This document shows positions 43,759 to 52,091 of a stretch of DNA of 64,000 bases, piece by piece. The notes beneath the pieces are model-generated. The model saw only the letters and a list, made by a program, of their open reading frames with translations, was not told the origin of the DNA and searched no databases. The DNA is taken from contig NZ_AMSS01000034.1 in assembly GCF_000313935.1 (NCBI RefSeq), forward strand, positions 62,001 to 126,000. The letters are read 5' to 3'. Source of the stretch: Acinetobacter sp. WC-141 (GTDB taxonomy: Bacteria; Pseudomonadota; Gammaproteobacteria; Pseudomonadales; Moraxellaceae). Within the stretch, counting starts at the first letter, position 1. Each line of letters opens with the position of its first letter. Both the position numbers and the translations under genes were made by a program.

Positions 43759-44151
43759 TTAACTATTTTGCAGATCATCTTTCGCTTTTTTTAAGTCTTT
43801 CATGACTTCTACAATCGTTTTACCTTCTTGCTTATTAATGAAGTTAAATATCCATCTCACAATGGCCCAACCAGGCAACCCGCAAATGAAGAAGAATCCA
43901 CAAAGTGTGATCATTCCCCAAATATCCAATACCCATTCATGTAAATTCCACTTCATGATAATAAATGAGCCACCTGTTAAGCTTGAGACCACTGTACATA
44001 TCAGCCCAACAATCCATTCTTGCGGTGAGCGAGGAAAACGCATCATCAGCACAACTGCAACAACTAAGCTGACTGCTAAAGCCACCATAACTGCAATGCT
44101 ATAAAAATTTAAAAATGTGGCTAATCCACTCGTTACAATTGTTTTCATCAT
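43759..44151 (-). CDS. Holin-like membrane protein
   Basis: About 130 residues from the ATG at 44151 (AGGAC just upstream); a longer frame to 44187 is in frame but has no site. Three hydrophobic segments: about 14-34, 45-65 and 78-102 (WGMITLCGFFFICGLPGWAIVRW), then a charged tail (KTIVEVMKDLKKAKDDLQNS). Size, position 30 bp before the endolysin and topology fit a phage holin. Confidence 0.7.
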   Translation of the reverse strand: MMKTIVTSGLATFLNFYSIAVMVALAVSLVVAVVLMMRFPRSPQEWIVGLICTVVSSLTGGSFIIMKWNLHEWVLDIWGMITLCGFFFICGLPGWAIVRWIFNFINKQEGKTIVEVMKDLKKAKDDLQNS

Positions 44152-44358
44152 CTTGTCCTGCTTTAAAGGGTGAAACTTGAAAATCAATCACTCTGTCCAG
44201 CTTGTTGTTTTTCAGGTTTTATCAATACCCTTAGTTTTCTTTATTACAGCCAATAAAAAAACACTAACGCTTTAAAGCGGCGCTAAATTGCAAGACGAAC
44301 CTATCCTTGACCCCATATTTCAGGGGCCCAAAAAGGAATGTTTGTATGCTAAAGCAGG

Positions 44359-44613
44359 TTAGTGTGCACTGTTTAAAGCTTGTTCAATCAACTCAATCAC
44401 GGTGATTGCACCTATCGCTTTTTGCATAGAGACTTGATCGTCGAATTCGAATGCTTCATCTTCAAGCTCACTTGCAATTTGCTTTGCTTCTTCAAGTGCC
44501 CTTTTTATTTTTTGTACCTTATGTTTATTTATATCTTTTGCAATTGTTGGGACATACCCTCCACGTTTTGCATTTTTAAGTTGTTTAGCTCTGTTCTGCA
44601 TTGCTGTAGTCAT
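44359..44613 (-). CDS. Small phage-type protein, unknown
   Basis: 84 residues, basic N-terminus (MTTAMQNRAKQLKNAKRGGYVPTIAK) and helical acidic tail (EEAKQIASELEDEAFEFDDQ). GGAG precedes the ATG. Upstream of the holin-like gene on the same strand; part of the remnant, role unclear. Confidence 0.55.
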   Translation of the reverse strand: MTTAMQNRAKQLKNAKRGGYVPTIAKDINKHKVQKIKRALEEAKQIASELEDEAFEFDDQVSMQKAIGAITVIELIEQALNSAH

Positions 44614-44899
44614 TCACTATCTCCAACTCAACTTACTTGTTTAATAAGGTATCTTTATCGTTTGTTATTCTTGAAGTTTTCATACACCATGTAAGCAATA
44701 TAGCTAAGCTATGGCTACAGATATGTGTTTGAAACGTTTCATAAAGTACAACAAACCTAAACAACCAAACTGTATGCAGTTAAAGCATTAATTTAGAAAT
44801 AAATATTTCATTTTCTGAAATTGTAAAAAAGTATGAAAATCCGTAGGGTTAAGCTTTTTTTTAAACTTTGTTTTTTGACCAAAAAGTTCAAATAAGGCT

Positions 44900-45013
44900 T
44901 TGCCGTATATCGGAAACTTTTGTTACGACTCACAATCTTTGTTAAATTCTTAATGTTCTTGATACCCTTTATCGACGAACATTAAGCCTGATCCACGGAA
45001 TCGGGCTTTTTTT
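44900..45013 (+). ncRNA. Candidate small RNA with two tandem hairpins
   Basis: CTTAATGTTC (44949-44958) pairs exactly with GAACATTAAG (44977-44986); the second hairpin AGCCTGAT/ATCGGGCT (44985-45007) ends in seven T. This is a standard intrinsic terminator behind a structured RNA, with no ORF to explain it. The 5' end is not visible. Confidence 0.5.
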
Positions 45014-45193
45014 ATTCCAATTTTTGTTTTGATAGCCTATCTGCAAATTATAATTGAGCTATCTCCCTTTTATTTTGCCTCCTATAGAAACAAAATAAAT
45101 TTAGCTTTCATCTCAACATGTTGATAAGCCTCTAAATAGAGATTCAGTCTCTATTTAAACTTTATCTACTCATCTGAAGATATAACTGATATT

Positions 45194-45254
45194 ATAACTA
45201 TAGTTATTATTAGTCAATAACTATAGTTGTTTTACTCGATATAACTTTAGTTAT
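45194..45254. promoter_or_regulatory. Three operators upstream of the repressor gene
   Basis: ATAACTATAGTTAT (45194-45207, perfect palindrome), ATAACTATAGTTGT (45217-45230) and ATAACTTTAGTTAT (45241-45254), spaced 23 and 24 bp centre to centre, like the multi-operator regions of lambdoid repressors. They sit between the lysis side and the repressor start. Confidence 0.75.
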
Positions 45255-45286
45255 ATATTTGTTATAAGTTTGCTGGTGTGACCATT

Positions 45287-45958
45287 ATGGCTCTTAAAGA
45301 CCGTTTGAAAGACTCTAGAATTAAAGCCAAAAAAACTCAGGCTGAAGTAGCAGAAGCAGTAAAGATGTCTCAGCCTGCCTATCAGGCTTTAGAGTCTGGG
45401 AAAAATTTGAAATCTGCGTTTCTTCCATTAATTGCCCAATTTTTAGGTGTGGATGGGTACTGGTTAACCACTGGAAATACAGAAGACTCTTTTAGAGAAA
45501 GTGATGTATTTAGCCCAACTGTTGTGAGTGCAGAATCTACCGATCAATATGTCTGGATTGAAGTTGTAGAAGCTAATTTTTCTTGTGGTACGGGCGAATC
45601 TATCGAGTTTCACTTCGATGCAATTAATGGCAAAATCCCTTTTCCTGCCTCATTTTTTAAAGAAAAACGAGTTGCTCAAGAGTGCATGCGTATTATCAAA
45701 GCTAAAGGCGATAGCATGACTGACTATATTAAAGATGGAGATTTAGTCGGTATTGATATCTCTCAGACTGAAGTGATCGATGGCGAGATTTATGCAGTTT
45801 ACTTTGCAGGTGAAGGAATGATTAAGCAAATTTTTAAAGAAGCTGATGGCTCTTTAATTTTGCATAGTTTAAATGAGAAATTTAGAGACCGTCGTGTAAC
45901 CGAAGAAAATGGAAAGAACTTTAAAGTTATGGGCCGTCAATTTTGGCGAGCAGGTTAA
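45287..45958 (+). CDS. Phage-type repressor with HTH and S24 self-cleaving domain
   Basis: About 223 residues from the ATG at 45287. N-terminal XRE helix-turn-helix: KKTQAEVAEAVKMSQPAYQALESGKNLKSA. C-terminal LexA/S24 domain: probable Cys-Gly cleavage site in NFSCGTGE (about 98), Ser in KAKGDSMTDYIKDGD (about 145), and the catalytic Lys in GMIKQIFKE (about 182). This is the C1/LexA-like class cleaved in SOS. It most likely controls the lysis genes and itself through the three operators. Confidence 0.85.
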   Translation: MALKDRLKDSRIKAKKTQAEVAEAVKMSQPAYQALESGKNLKSAFLPLIAQFLGVDGYWLTTGNTEDSFRESDVFSPTVVSAESTDQYVWIEVVEANFSCGTGESIEFHFDAINGKIPFPASFFKEKRVAQECMRIIKAKGDSMTDYIKDGDLVGIDISQTEVIDGEIYAVYFAGEGMIKQIFKEADGSLILHSLNEKFRDRRVTEENGKNFKVMGRQFWRAG

Positions 45959-46052
45959 TTAAGTTATAAATATAATTAAAAGAATAATTTTATTGATTTA
46001 ATAAATTTCGCTTTTTTATAACTTTAATTACTTATAACCCCTATAGATATAA

Positions 46053-46087
46053 AAAAACCTATCTCCTTTAAAAAGAGATAGGTTTTT
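46053..46087. terminator. Bidirectional terminator between repressor and 46111 gene
   Basis: A 13-bp stem AAAAACCTATCTC/GAGATAGGTTTTT with A and T tracts. Confidence 0.88.
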
Positions 46088-46110
46088 AGCTTTAAAACTA
46101 AACATTTTTA

Positions 46111-46344
46111 TCAACAATACGTAGTTAAACGATAAAGCTGATTAAAGCCAGCATAAAAGCTTTTACCATCTTGGTTTAACTCAATTTCTTCACCAGACTG
46201 AAGTTGAATTTTTTTACCAACTTCGACCCAACGATATCCATCGAGAGAATTTTGCTTACGCACATGAGGAACAATCCTCACATTAATCTCATTGCCATTT
46301 ACGGCTGTGGCAATTAACCACTCATTTACTATATTCACAATCAT
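46111..46344 (-). CDS. Small protein, unknown
   Basis: 77 residues, beta-strand rich: VNEWLIATAVNGNEINVRIVP.., ..DGYRWVEVGKKIQLQSGEEIEL.., ..FYAGFNQLYRLTTYC. No signal or span. Possibly a remnant or small accessory protein of the prophage segment; not recognised. Confidence 0.5.
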   Translation of the reverse strand: MIVNIVNEWLIATAVNGNEINVRIVPHVRKQNSLDGYRWVEVGKKIQLQSGEEIELNQDGKSFYAGFNQLYRLTTYC

Positions 46345-46517
46345 TCACTCATCACTGAGCTCATGTGATTTGACGGTATTTAATTAGAACGCTAGATTTA
46401 AGGTATGGACAGTCAGTCTAGAATTTAATATTTAGCTTTATATTGGGTTATTTATAAGCTAATGCTTTTCATAATTTTCGCATTATGAAAAGTGGTACAT
46501 CACAGAGCATAATATTT

Positions 46518-46594
<77 letters not shown>

Positions 46595-46849
46595 ATTGGA
46601 AGTAAGCTTTATACGCCCATATATTTCATAAAGCAAACTCTTTTTTTTAATCTGTTGTAATTCATCAGTTTTATCTTTTTTTAATTAATTTTATATTTTG
46701 AATTAACCAGAGATGCACACGCTAACTTTAAAATTAATCTTTTGAATTGTTGTATTTATTTTAAACAGAACCCTAAATTCATAGACAGCAATTGCCTTGG
46801 GTGGGTTGCTTTTATACTATCTAGTTTAGCCCTCTAATTTTTATTTCGT

Positions 46850-48115
46850 ATGTCTGAACCTCAGTTTTCCCTTAGTGAATATCTCGGCACAGTTCAGGAA
46901 GTCATACGCCTGGCCTTTGATGAGCCAGTTTGGGTAAAAGCAGAGATTCGAAATTTAAATATTAAAGGTGGTCATTACTATTTAGAACTTGCAGAAAAAG
47001 ATGCAGATACTGATAAAGTCATTGCAAGTTGTAAAGCCACCATTTGGAAATTTTCAGCAAGTAAAATTGTTCTAAAGTTTGAGCGTGAAACTGGTATTGA
47101 GATTTCAAGTGATCTGAATGTTCTCATAAAAATTCGAGCTCGTTTTGACCCTCAATATGGTTTTTCAGTCAATATTGAAGAAATTGACTCAAGTTTTACC
47201 TTAGGCGAAATTGCTAAACGGTATCAGCAAATTGTTGAACGACTCACTCAAGAAGGTTTAATTCATAAGAATAAACTTATCCCTACTCCTTTTGATATTC
47301 AAAATGTTTTAGTCATTGCGCCTCAAAATGCTGCGGGCTTAGGTGACTTTAAAAAAGATGCCGATGCACTAGAAAGAAATGGTGTTTGCCACTTTGTGTA
47401 TCACACGGCGACTTTTCAAGGAAATACTGCTGCAACTAGCCTTATAGAATCTTTAGGTACAGGTTTAAGGCAATGGGCCAGCACATTTACATTTCCACCT
47501 GACCTCATTGTGATTATTCGTGGTGGCGGAGCGGTGAATGATTTAGCGTATTTGAATGATTATGAACTTGCAGCCCTGCTCTGCAAACGCAGTGTTCCGG
47601 TTTGGGTCGGCATTGGCCACGAAAAAGACCGAACAATTCTTGATGAAATTGCCCATCGTTCATTCGACACCCCAAGTAAAGTGATTGCTGGTATTCGTAA
47701 TCATATTGTAGAACGTGTACAAGAAGCGGTAGATAGCCTGCAAACCATTAAGCTTCTTTCTCAGCATCAAATCACGACCTATCAAAGCAAGAATGATCAG
47801 CTCCTTCATCACATTAAGTCTTCAGCACAAGGACAACTTAATTCAGCACATCATCTGCTTGACCAGATGAAAGAACGTATACAGTTTAGTTCACAACAAC
47901 AAGTTAAATTTTCATTAGCTCAAATCGAATCTTTAATGAAAGAAATCCTTTTACAAAATCCGAAACAGGTTCAAGCCAAAGGCTATGCCATTGTTAGATC
48001 AGAAGGAAAAGCAATTCGCTCTATACATCAAATTTCAGGCCCTTCCATTGCGATTGAAATGCAAGATGGAGTGATTGAAGCCAACATTACACAGGTAATT
48101 CCAAATGAAAAATAA
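46850..48115 (+). CDS. xseA: Exodeoxyribonuclease VII large subunit
   Basis: 421 residues. The N-terminal OB domain starts FSLSEYLGTVQEVIRLAFDEPVWVKAEIRNLNIKGGHYY; the catalytic region includes DLIVIIRGGGAVNDLAYLNDYELA and IGHEKDRTILDEIAHRSFDTPSK, both diagnostic for XseA. With XseB it degrades single-stranded DNA from both ends. Overlaps xseB by 11 bp. Confidence 0.96.
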   Translation: MSEPQFSLSEYLGTVQEVIRLAFDEPVWVKAEIRNLNIKGGHYYLELAEKDADTDKVIASCKATIWKFSASKIVLKFERETGIEISSDLNVLIKIRARFDPQYGFSVNIEEIDSSFTLGEIAKRYQQIVERLTQEGLIHKNKLIPTPFDIQNVLVIAPQNAAGLGDFKKDADALERNGVCHFVYHTATFQGNTAATSLIESLGTGLRQWASTFTFPPDLIVIIRGGGAVNDLAYLNDYELAALLCKRSVPVWVGIGHEKDRTILDEIAHRSFDTPSKVIAGIRNHIVERVQEAVDSLQTIKLLSQHQITTYQSKNDQLLHHIKSSAQGQLNSAHHLLDQMKERIQFSSQQQVKFSLAQIESLMKEILLQNPKQVQAKGYAIVRSEGKAIRSIHQISGPSIAIEMQDGVIEANITQVIPNEK

Positions 48116-48299
48116 AGAGTTAACGTTTAAGGACGGTCATGATATTTTGAAAAAAAATGCTGAATTATTAGAGTCTCAAGAAAGCCCAGATATTGATAAT
48201 TTAATGAAGATTGTTGAAGAATCGATTACTGCTTATAAAGCTTGTAAGTCACGCATAGAAGCAGTTCAGCAAGCTTTAGATGAAACGTTTAAAGAATAA
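48105..48299 (+). CDS. xseB: Exodeoxyribonuclease VII small subunit
   Basis: A 64-residue helical protein (MKNKELTFKDGHDILKKNAELL..) that starts inside the xseA 3' end; length, position and helical character match XseB, which forms a coiled sheath on XseA. Confidence 0.88.
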   Translation: MKNKELTFKDGHDILKKNAELLESQESPDIDNLMKIVEESITAYKACKSRIEAVQQALDETFKE

Positions 48300-48311
48300 A
48301 ATAAATAGAAA

Positions 48312-48347
48312 AAGCCCATTCCTACTTCTCATTGAAGGAATGGGCTT
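48312..48347. terminator. Hairpin behind xseB
   Basis: AAGCCCATTCCT/AGGAATGGGCTT, 12 bp; T-run is on the minus-strand side, so it may serve the 48564 gene too. Confidence 0.7.
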
Positions 48348-48563
48348 AGTGAAAACCACTTAGTCCTGAAATACAAAAGTGTGGATTAGGTCACACTTTT
48401 GCAAAAACATAGTCACACATGAAGGACAGATGTTCAATATTTTAATTGTGTCTATTCCGTTAGTTTGGCTTAATTTTCAGCACTTCTTAACTAAAAGTTC
48501 TTTGATTAAGATCACACTAAATACACATTCTACTTTTGGTTATTTTCAAACATGCTTTAAAAG

Positions 48564-48782
48564 TTATTCCTCACTGAATGCTCCCACCAATTGATAGATT
48601 TTGCCGTTTTTAGGATTTTCATATAGCAAATCCATATTGGGTAAAATAATATCTTCATCAATTTCAATATGTTCAACGCTTTTATGAAGTTCAAGAGCGT
48701 GGTCATTCATAGGCCGAACTTTTGCCAAAGCAATTGTTTCTTGATTAAACTGATCCTTAATAATTACTTTTAATCTTTTCAT
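48564..48782 (-). CDS. Small protein, unknown
   Basis: About 72 residues from the ATG at 48782, with AGGAG upstream; the longer frame to 48872 is not supported. MKRLKVIIKDQFNQETIALAKV.. and ..IEIDEDIILPNMDLLYENPKNGK.. give a small mixed alpha/beta protein. Not recognised. Confidence 0.5.
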   Translation of the reverse strand: MKRLKVIIKDQFNQETIALAKVRPMNDHALELHKSVEHIEIDEDIILPNMDLLYENPKNGKIYQLVGAFSEE

Positions 48783-49379
48783 AAAAAATCTCCTGAAAAT
48801 TAAAATTTTTAATATAAATATTGGTTTAAGTTTAAAATAAGCTAATCGCTGAATAGCCGATTGGCATAGCAAAAAAGTTAAAATAAATGCATCCGTACGT
48901 TTTAAATTACACTGGTTTAACCAAGCTACTTTGTTTGAAATGACTACAGTTCCAAAAGCAATTTAATTGTGCTAGACGAAATATGTCAAAAAGGAGCATC
49001 TATTGTCGATAAAATGGTTGTAACAAGAAGTATTGAAATTAATTTTTTTAATTTAAAAACAAACAACTAACTTAAACTGACCATAAATTCACTTACGATT
49101 TCAATAATTTTAACTATGTATAATCAATCACAGAAATACAAAATAATGAGCTATTTCTTCTAGGTCATACAAAATGAACTTACCAGCTTTTCACTCAAAA
49201 AATCAGCTGTTATTTTTGATTCATATCACTTAGTAAATAGTAGCCTTTTTCACTTGAAATTTGCAAAATGATCAATATATAAACAACTAGAAATCGTGAT
49301 TTTACTGAATATGATGTCTCACTCCCCATCAATTCATTGATTGTCGCTTTCATCAAATAAATTAAATGATGGAGGATGC
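48783..49379. other. Long AT-rich gap, no gene recognised
   Basis: I see only fragments of ORFs without ribosome sites. The right end holds the GGAGG site of the next gene. No hairpin of note. Confidence 0.35.
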
Positions 49380-49709
49380 ATGATGAATGCGTATGTACGC
49401 CCTCATCCCGATGGTTTTAAATCTTATTTAGGCAAAAATCAGAAAACGGGCCTTTATATTGTGCGGCTTGGTTGGACGATTTATGAAACGAATGGTAATG
49501 GTACTGTCCTGTACATTGTCAAAAATGAAGAGAAGATTCCATTGGATGTAGATCAGTTTAAAATTGATCGTCCCAAAATTTATGCTGCTCTTCTTAACGA
49601 AGTTCAGTTTCAACGTAAAAAACAGCTGGCGATTGATCTCCAGCAATCAAATATTCCCTCTTATGATCGTAAAGCCTACAAAAAACGGCGTGGTTTTATA
49701 GACTCTTAA
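49380..49709 (+). CDS. Small protein, unknown
   Basis: About 109 residues from ATG at 49380 (a second ATG at 49383 is as good); GGAGG at 49371-49375. The body reads NAYVRPHPDGFKSYLGKNQKTGLYIVRLGWTIYETNGNG-like, basic and beta-rich, then a Lys/Arg-rich helix at the C-terminus (KAYKKRRGFIDS). Not recognised; the longer frame from 49341 has no supporting start. Confidence 0.55.
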   Translation: MMNAYVRPHPDGFKSYLGKNQKTGLYIVRLGWTIYETNGNGTVLYIVKNEEKIPLDVDQFKIDRPKIYAALLNEVQFQRKKQLAIDLQQSNIPSYDRKAYKKRRGFIDS

Positions 49710-49735
49710 ACGTATCTTTTATAGTAGCCATATAG

Positions 49736-49762
49736 AAAAAGCACCCTCGGGTGCTTTTTCTT
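49736..49762. terminator. Shared terminator
   Basis: AAAAAGCACCC/GGGTGCTTTTT between the 49380 gene and a convergent small ORF, with T on the plus and A/T on the minus side. Confidence 0.85.
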
Positions 49763-49879
49763 TTAACGACGAGTTGTAATTAATACGAACATACTCAGTA
49801 TTAATGTGCTTAATGATCGTTTGCAATGGATGTGGACTTCATGCTCAGCTCCGTGAGCGTATTGATTAACGTTTTCCAT
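49763..49879 (-). CDS. 38-residue membrane peptide
   Basis: ATG at 49879, preceded by AAAGGACACGA. MENVNQYAHGAEHEVHIH.. has a His-rich N-terminus, then Cys and a hydrophobic span (LSTLILSMFVLITTRR). It ends at the shared terminator. Looks like a real small membrane peptide; function unknown. Confidence 0.5.
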   Translation of the reverse strand: MENVNQYAHGAEHEVHIHCKRSLSTLILSMFVLITTRR

Positions 49880-50183
49880 TTCGTGTCCTTTAAAGTTCAC
49901 ATTGCTAATTTGCCTAATATTCACGCAATAAGAAATTAGCCAAAAGTATTATATGCAATTTAATTTTACATAATCCTTAAATTTTATGAAGGCTACTCAT
50001 CATCAACAAATAAGCGCTTTTAAGCTAAAAACTGGATGTAACATTCTACTACGAGGTTAATTATATATTAGCGATTTGTAGCCCTTTCATCTCAAACAGC
50101 CATTGCTTAAAAATGATCTTCTAAAATAGAAAAATATAACGATATTCCATTTTTTAATAACAGTCTTCGACAGGAGAACTCTT
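49880..50183. other. AT-rich gap, nothing recognised
   Basis: Promoter region of the Cys-rich protein gene presumably; no clear motif. Confidence 0.3.
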
Positions 50184-50540
50184 ATGGAAATTCAACAAGA
50201 AACAAACTCTGCTTTATTTTGTCATACCTCTACCTCAATTCAAGCCTGTATTGAATGTATGATTGCCTGTAAAACCTGTGCAGCAGCATGTTTACAAGAA
50301 GAACATGTTCATATGATGCGAGAATGTATTAAGCATTGCATGACTTGCGTAGAGACATGTCAACTATGTACGTCTCTAGAGTTGAGAAATTCTGAACTGG
50401 CTGAGGCAGCAATGCAATTATGCGCGAATGCGTGTCAACTTTGTGCAGCCGAATGCAGCAAACATGATCATGAACACTGCCAGATTTGTGCAAAAGCATG
50501 TCTAGCGTGTGCTCAAGCCTGTCAGGCCTACCGTGCATGA
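50184..50540 (+). CDS. Cys-rich four-helix copper-binding protein (DUF326/Csp-like)
   Basis: 118 residues with at least a dozen Cys placed as C-x3-C and C-x2-C along amphipathic helices: CIECMIACKTCAAAC, CIKHCMTCVETCQLC, CANACQLCAAEC and CQICAKACLACAQAC. This is the layout of the Csp copper-storage proteins (DUF326), where Cys line the core of a four-helix bundle and bind Cu(I). No signal peptide, so a cytosolic store (Csp3-like). It lies 1.5 kb from cueR/copA/copZ. AGGAG precedes the ATG. Confidence 0.9.
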   Translation: MEIQQETNSALFCHTSTSIQACIECMIACKTCAAACLQEEHVHMMRECIKHCMTCVETCQLCTSLELRNSELAEAAMQLCANACQLCAAECSKHDHEHCQICAKACLACAQACQAYRA

Positions 50541-50559
50541 TTGATTTTTACTCTCATAA

Positions 50560-50587
50560 AGCCTACGCAATCTTTAGATCGTAGGCT
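50560..50587 (+). terminator. Hairpin after the Csp-like gene
   Basis: AGCCTACG/CGTAGGCT with a 12-nt loop, followed by AT-rich sequence. Confidence 0.65.
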
Positions 50588-50664
50588 GATTAAAATTTAT
50601 TAAATAACAGTTAATTAGATATTTTTTTATTTAAATTAAGTTAATAATTACTTTTTTATAGGCA

Positions 50665-50731
50665 TAAAAAAAACCCGCATCTTGGGGAAGAATGCAGGCT
50701 CTTAGATCTCCCACAACGACCATGAGTTCAT
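50665..50731 (-). ncRNA. Leader-like RNA: 9-codon ORF with two Trp codons and terminator
   Basis: On the minus strand ATG at 50731 reads MNSWSLWEI and stops at 50702. It is followed immediately by AGCCTGCAT/ATGCGGGTT (nine pairs including two G-U) and eight T. This has the form of an attenuator, but downstream on that strand is only antisense of the Csp-like gene. Confidence 0.35.
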
Positions 50732-50930
50732 TATTAAACTTGAACTTTAAACCGTTAACTAAATGTACCTATAAATAACTTAAATTGCAATACAGAAAAG
50801 TCTGTATATTTAAAATATTTTATTATTTCTACATAGTTTTATTTGCTAAACAAAACACAGAAAAAATTGGCACAATAAAAAAACATTATTTATAGAGTAA
50901 TTAGTTCATAAATAGCTTTTTACAGGCATT

Positions 50931-50957
50931 AGAAAAGCCCGTTTCACGGGCTTTTCT
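50931..50957. terminator. Hairpin AGAAAAGCCCG/CGGGCTTTTCT
   Basis: 11-bp stem with T-richness on both strands, in a 640-bp gap without a recognised gene. It may end an unidentified minus-strand RNA from about 51100. Confidence 0.6.
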
Positions 50958-51178
50958 GCAACGGTGAGCAATCTAAGATTTGTGTCTATCCATCTCTTAC
51001 ATGCTCTTTGCTAGCTATATATAAGGTCTTATCGTATCTTTTGCCCTGTCCCAAGTTTCCCTGTGGATCGAGGAGATATTACGATTACCTTAAGTACATT
51101 TATAGCATATTATTTATTCATGGCTAGTCTTGTTCACGTTTTTTTACAAATGAATAAAATACGATCAAACCTTAATAT

Positions 51179-51586
51179 TTAAGGATTTTCTACACCATTT
51201 AGATATTGGTGAGCACTATCGCAAATTGGATACCACTTCACTTTTGAACTGACAAAAGCATGAGAGCTAACAGGGGTAGATGTTTCTTCATTAATGAGCC
51301 CTACCCTTAAACGCACCACGTCAGGTTTATCTAGACGCTCACTCCAGACAGGTGAACCACAAGTTTTACAGAACACTCTCTTTTTATTTGCAGAAGCAAA
51401 GTAAGCCTGTAATAAGTTTTCACCCTGTAAAATGTTTAAATCACTTTTTTGTACTTGCGTAATGGCAGCAAAAGCAGCACCTTGGGCTTTTTGGCACTGC
51501 GTGCAATGACAAACCATGATGGGTTCTAATTCAGCATCAATTTGAAGTTGAATACCATTACAAAGACAAGAAGCTGTATAAGCCAT
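51179..51586 (-). CDS. GFA-family zinc protein
   Basis: A 135-residue protein of the glutathione-dependent formaldehyde-activating (GFA/CENP-V) fold. Zinc ligands are CLCNG (about 7), CHCTQC (about 27-32) and CKTCGSPV (about 74). The family binds two Zn and sometimes activates S-hydroxymethyl-glutathione; most members are uncharacterised. Directly downstream of cueR on the minus strand, so it may be copper-regulated or read through. Confidence 0.88.
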   Translation of the reverse strand: MAYTASCLCNGIQLQIDAELEPIMVCHCTQCQKAQGAAFAAITQVQKSDLNILQGENLLQAYFASANKKRVFCKTCGSPVWSERLDKPDVVRLRVGLINEETSTPVSSHAFVSSKVKWYPICDSAHQYLNGVENP

Positions 51587-51614
51587 GATTTTTCCTTTTT
51601 TATTTTAATGAGAT

Positions 51615-52016
51615 TTAGCTTACACCTACACCTTTTTCAATATGATCTAAAATGGCACAAGAAGCTTGTTGATCGCCACAGCAATCATCAGCAGAAGCCT
51701 GCAAAATAGAGACCATTTCTTGTAAATGTGCAATTTTTTGGTTGAGCTCGGTAATATGCTTTATGGTTAAGGCTTTCACTTCTGCACTATGGCGATCTGT
51801 ATTTTTCCAAAGCGAAATCAGCTCTTTCATTTGTTCAGATGAAAAACCTAACTCTCTGGCATGCTTTAAAAAGTTCAAAGTTTTAAGGTCTGTTTCTGAG
51901 TAAATACGATAACCCGAAGCAGAGCGCTGAGCGGCTTCAAGTAAACCGATTTCTTCATAGTAGCGAATCATTTTCGCTGATATGCCTGAATGTTTGGATG
52001 CCTGACCAATATTCAT
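51615..52016 (-). CDS. cueR: Cu(I)-responsive MerR-type regulator CueR
   Basis: About 133 residues from the ATG at 52016 (MNIGQASKHSGISAKMIRYYEEIGLL); the frame extends to a TTG but the ATG has GAGGTG upstream. The MerR HTH is at residues 1-40. The metal loop near the C-terminus is DDCCGDQQASC, with the two Cys about seven residues apart that bind Cu(I) in CueR. It twists DNA at promoters with 19-bp spacers, two of which occur near copA/copZ. Adjacent to copA on the same strand. Confidence 0.92.
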   Translation of the reverse strand: MNIGQASKHSGISAKMIRYYEEIGLLEAAQRSASGYRIYSETDLKTLNFLKHARELGFSSEQMKELISLWKNTDRHSAEVKALTIKHITELNQKIAHLQEMVSILQASADDCCGDQQASCAILDHIEKGVGVS

Positions 52017-52091
52017 CTCACACCTCAAATATTAAATTTGGTTTAAGACCTGCTGTCATAATCTTAAACCAAAAGATGATTTTCAGCACGC

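Noticed and set aside
48379..48594. 71-codon plus-strand ORF behind xseB
   Set aside because: No ribosome site, low-complexity sequence, overlaps the end of the minus-strand small gene.
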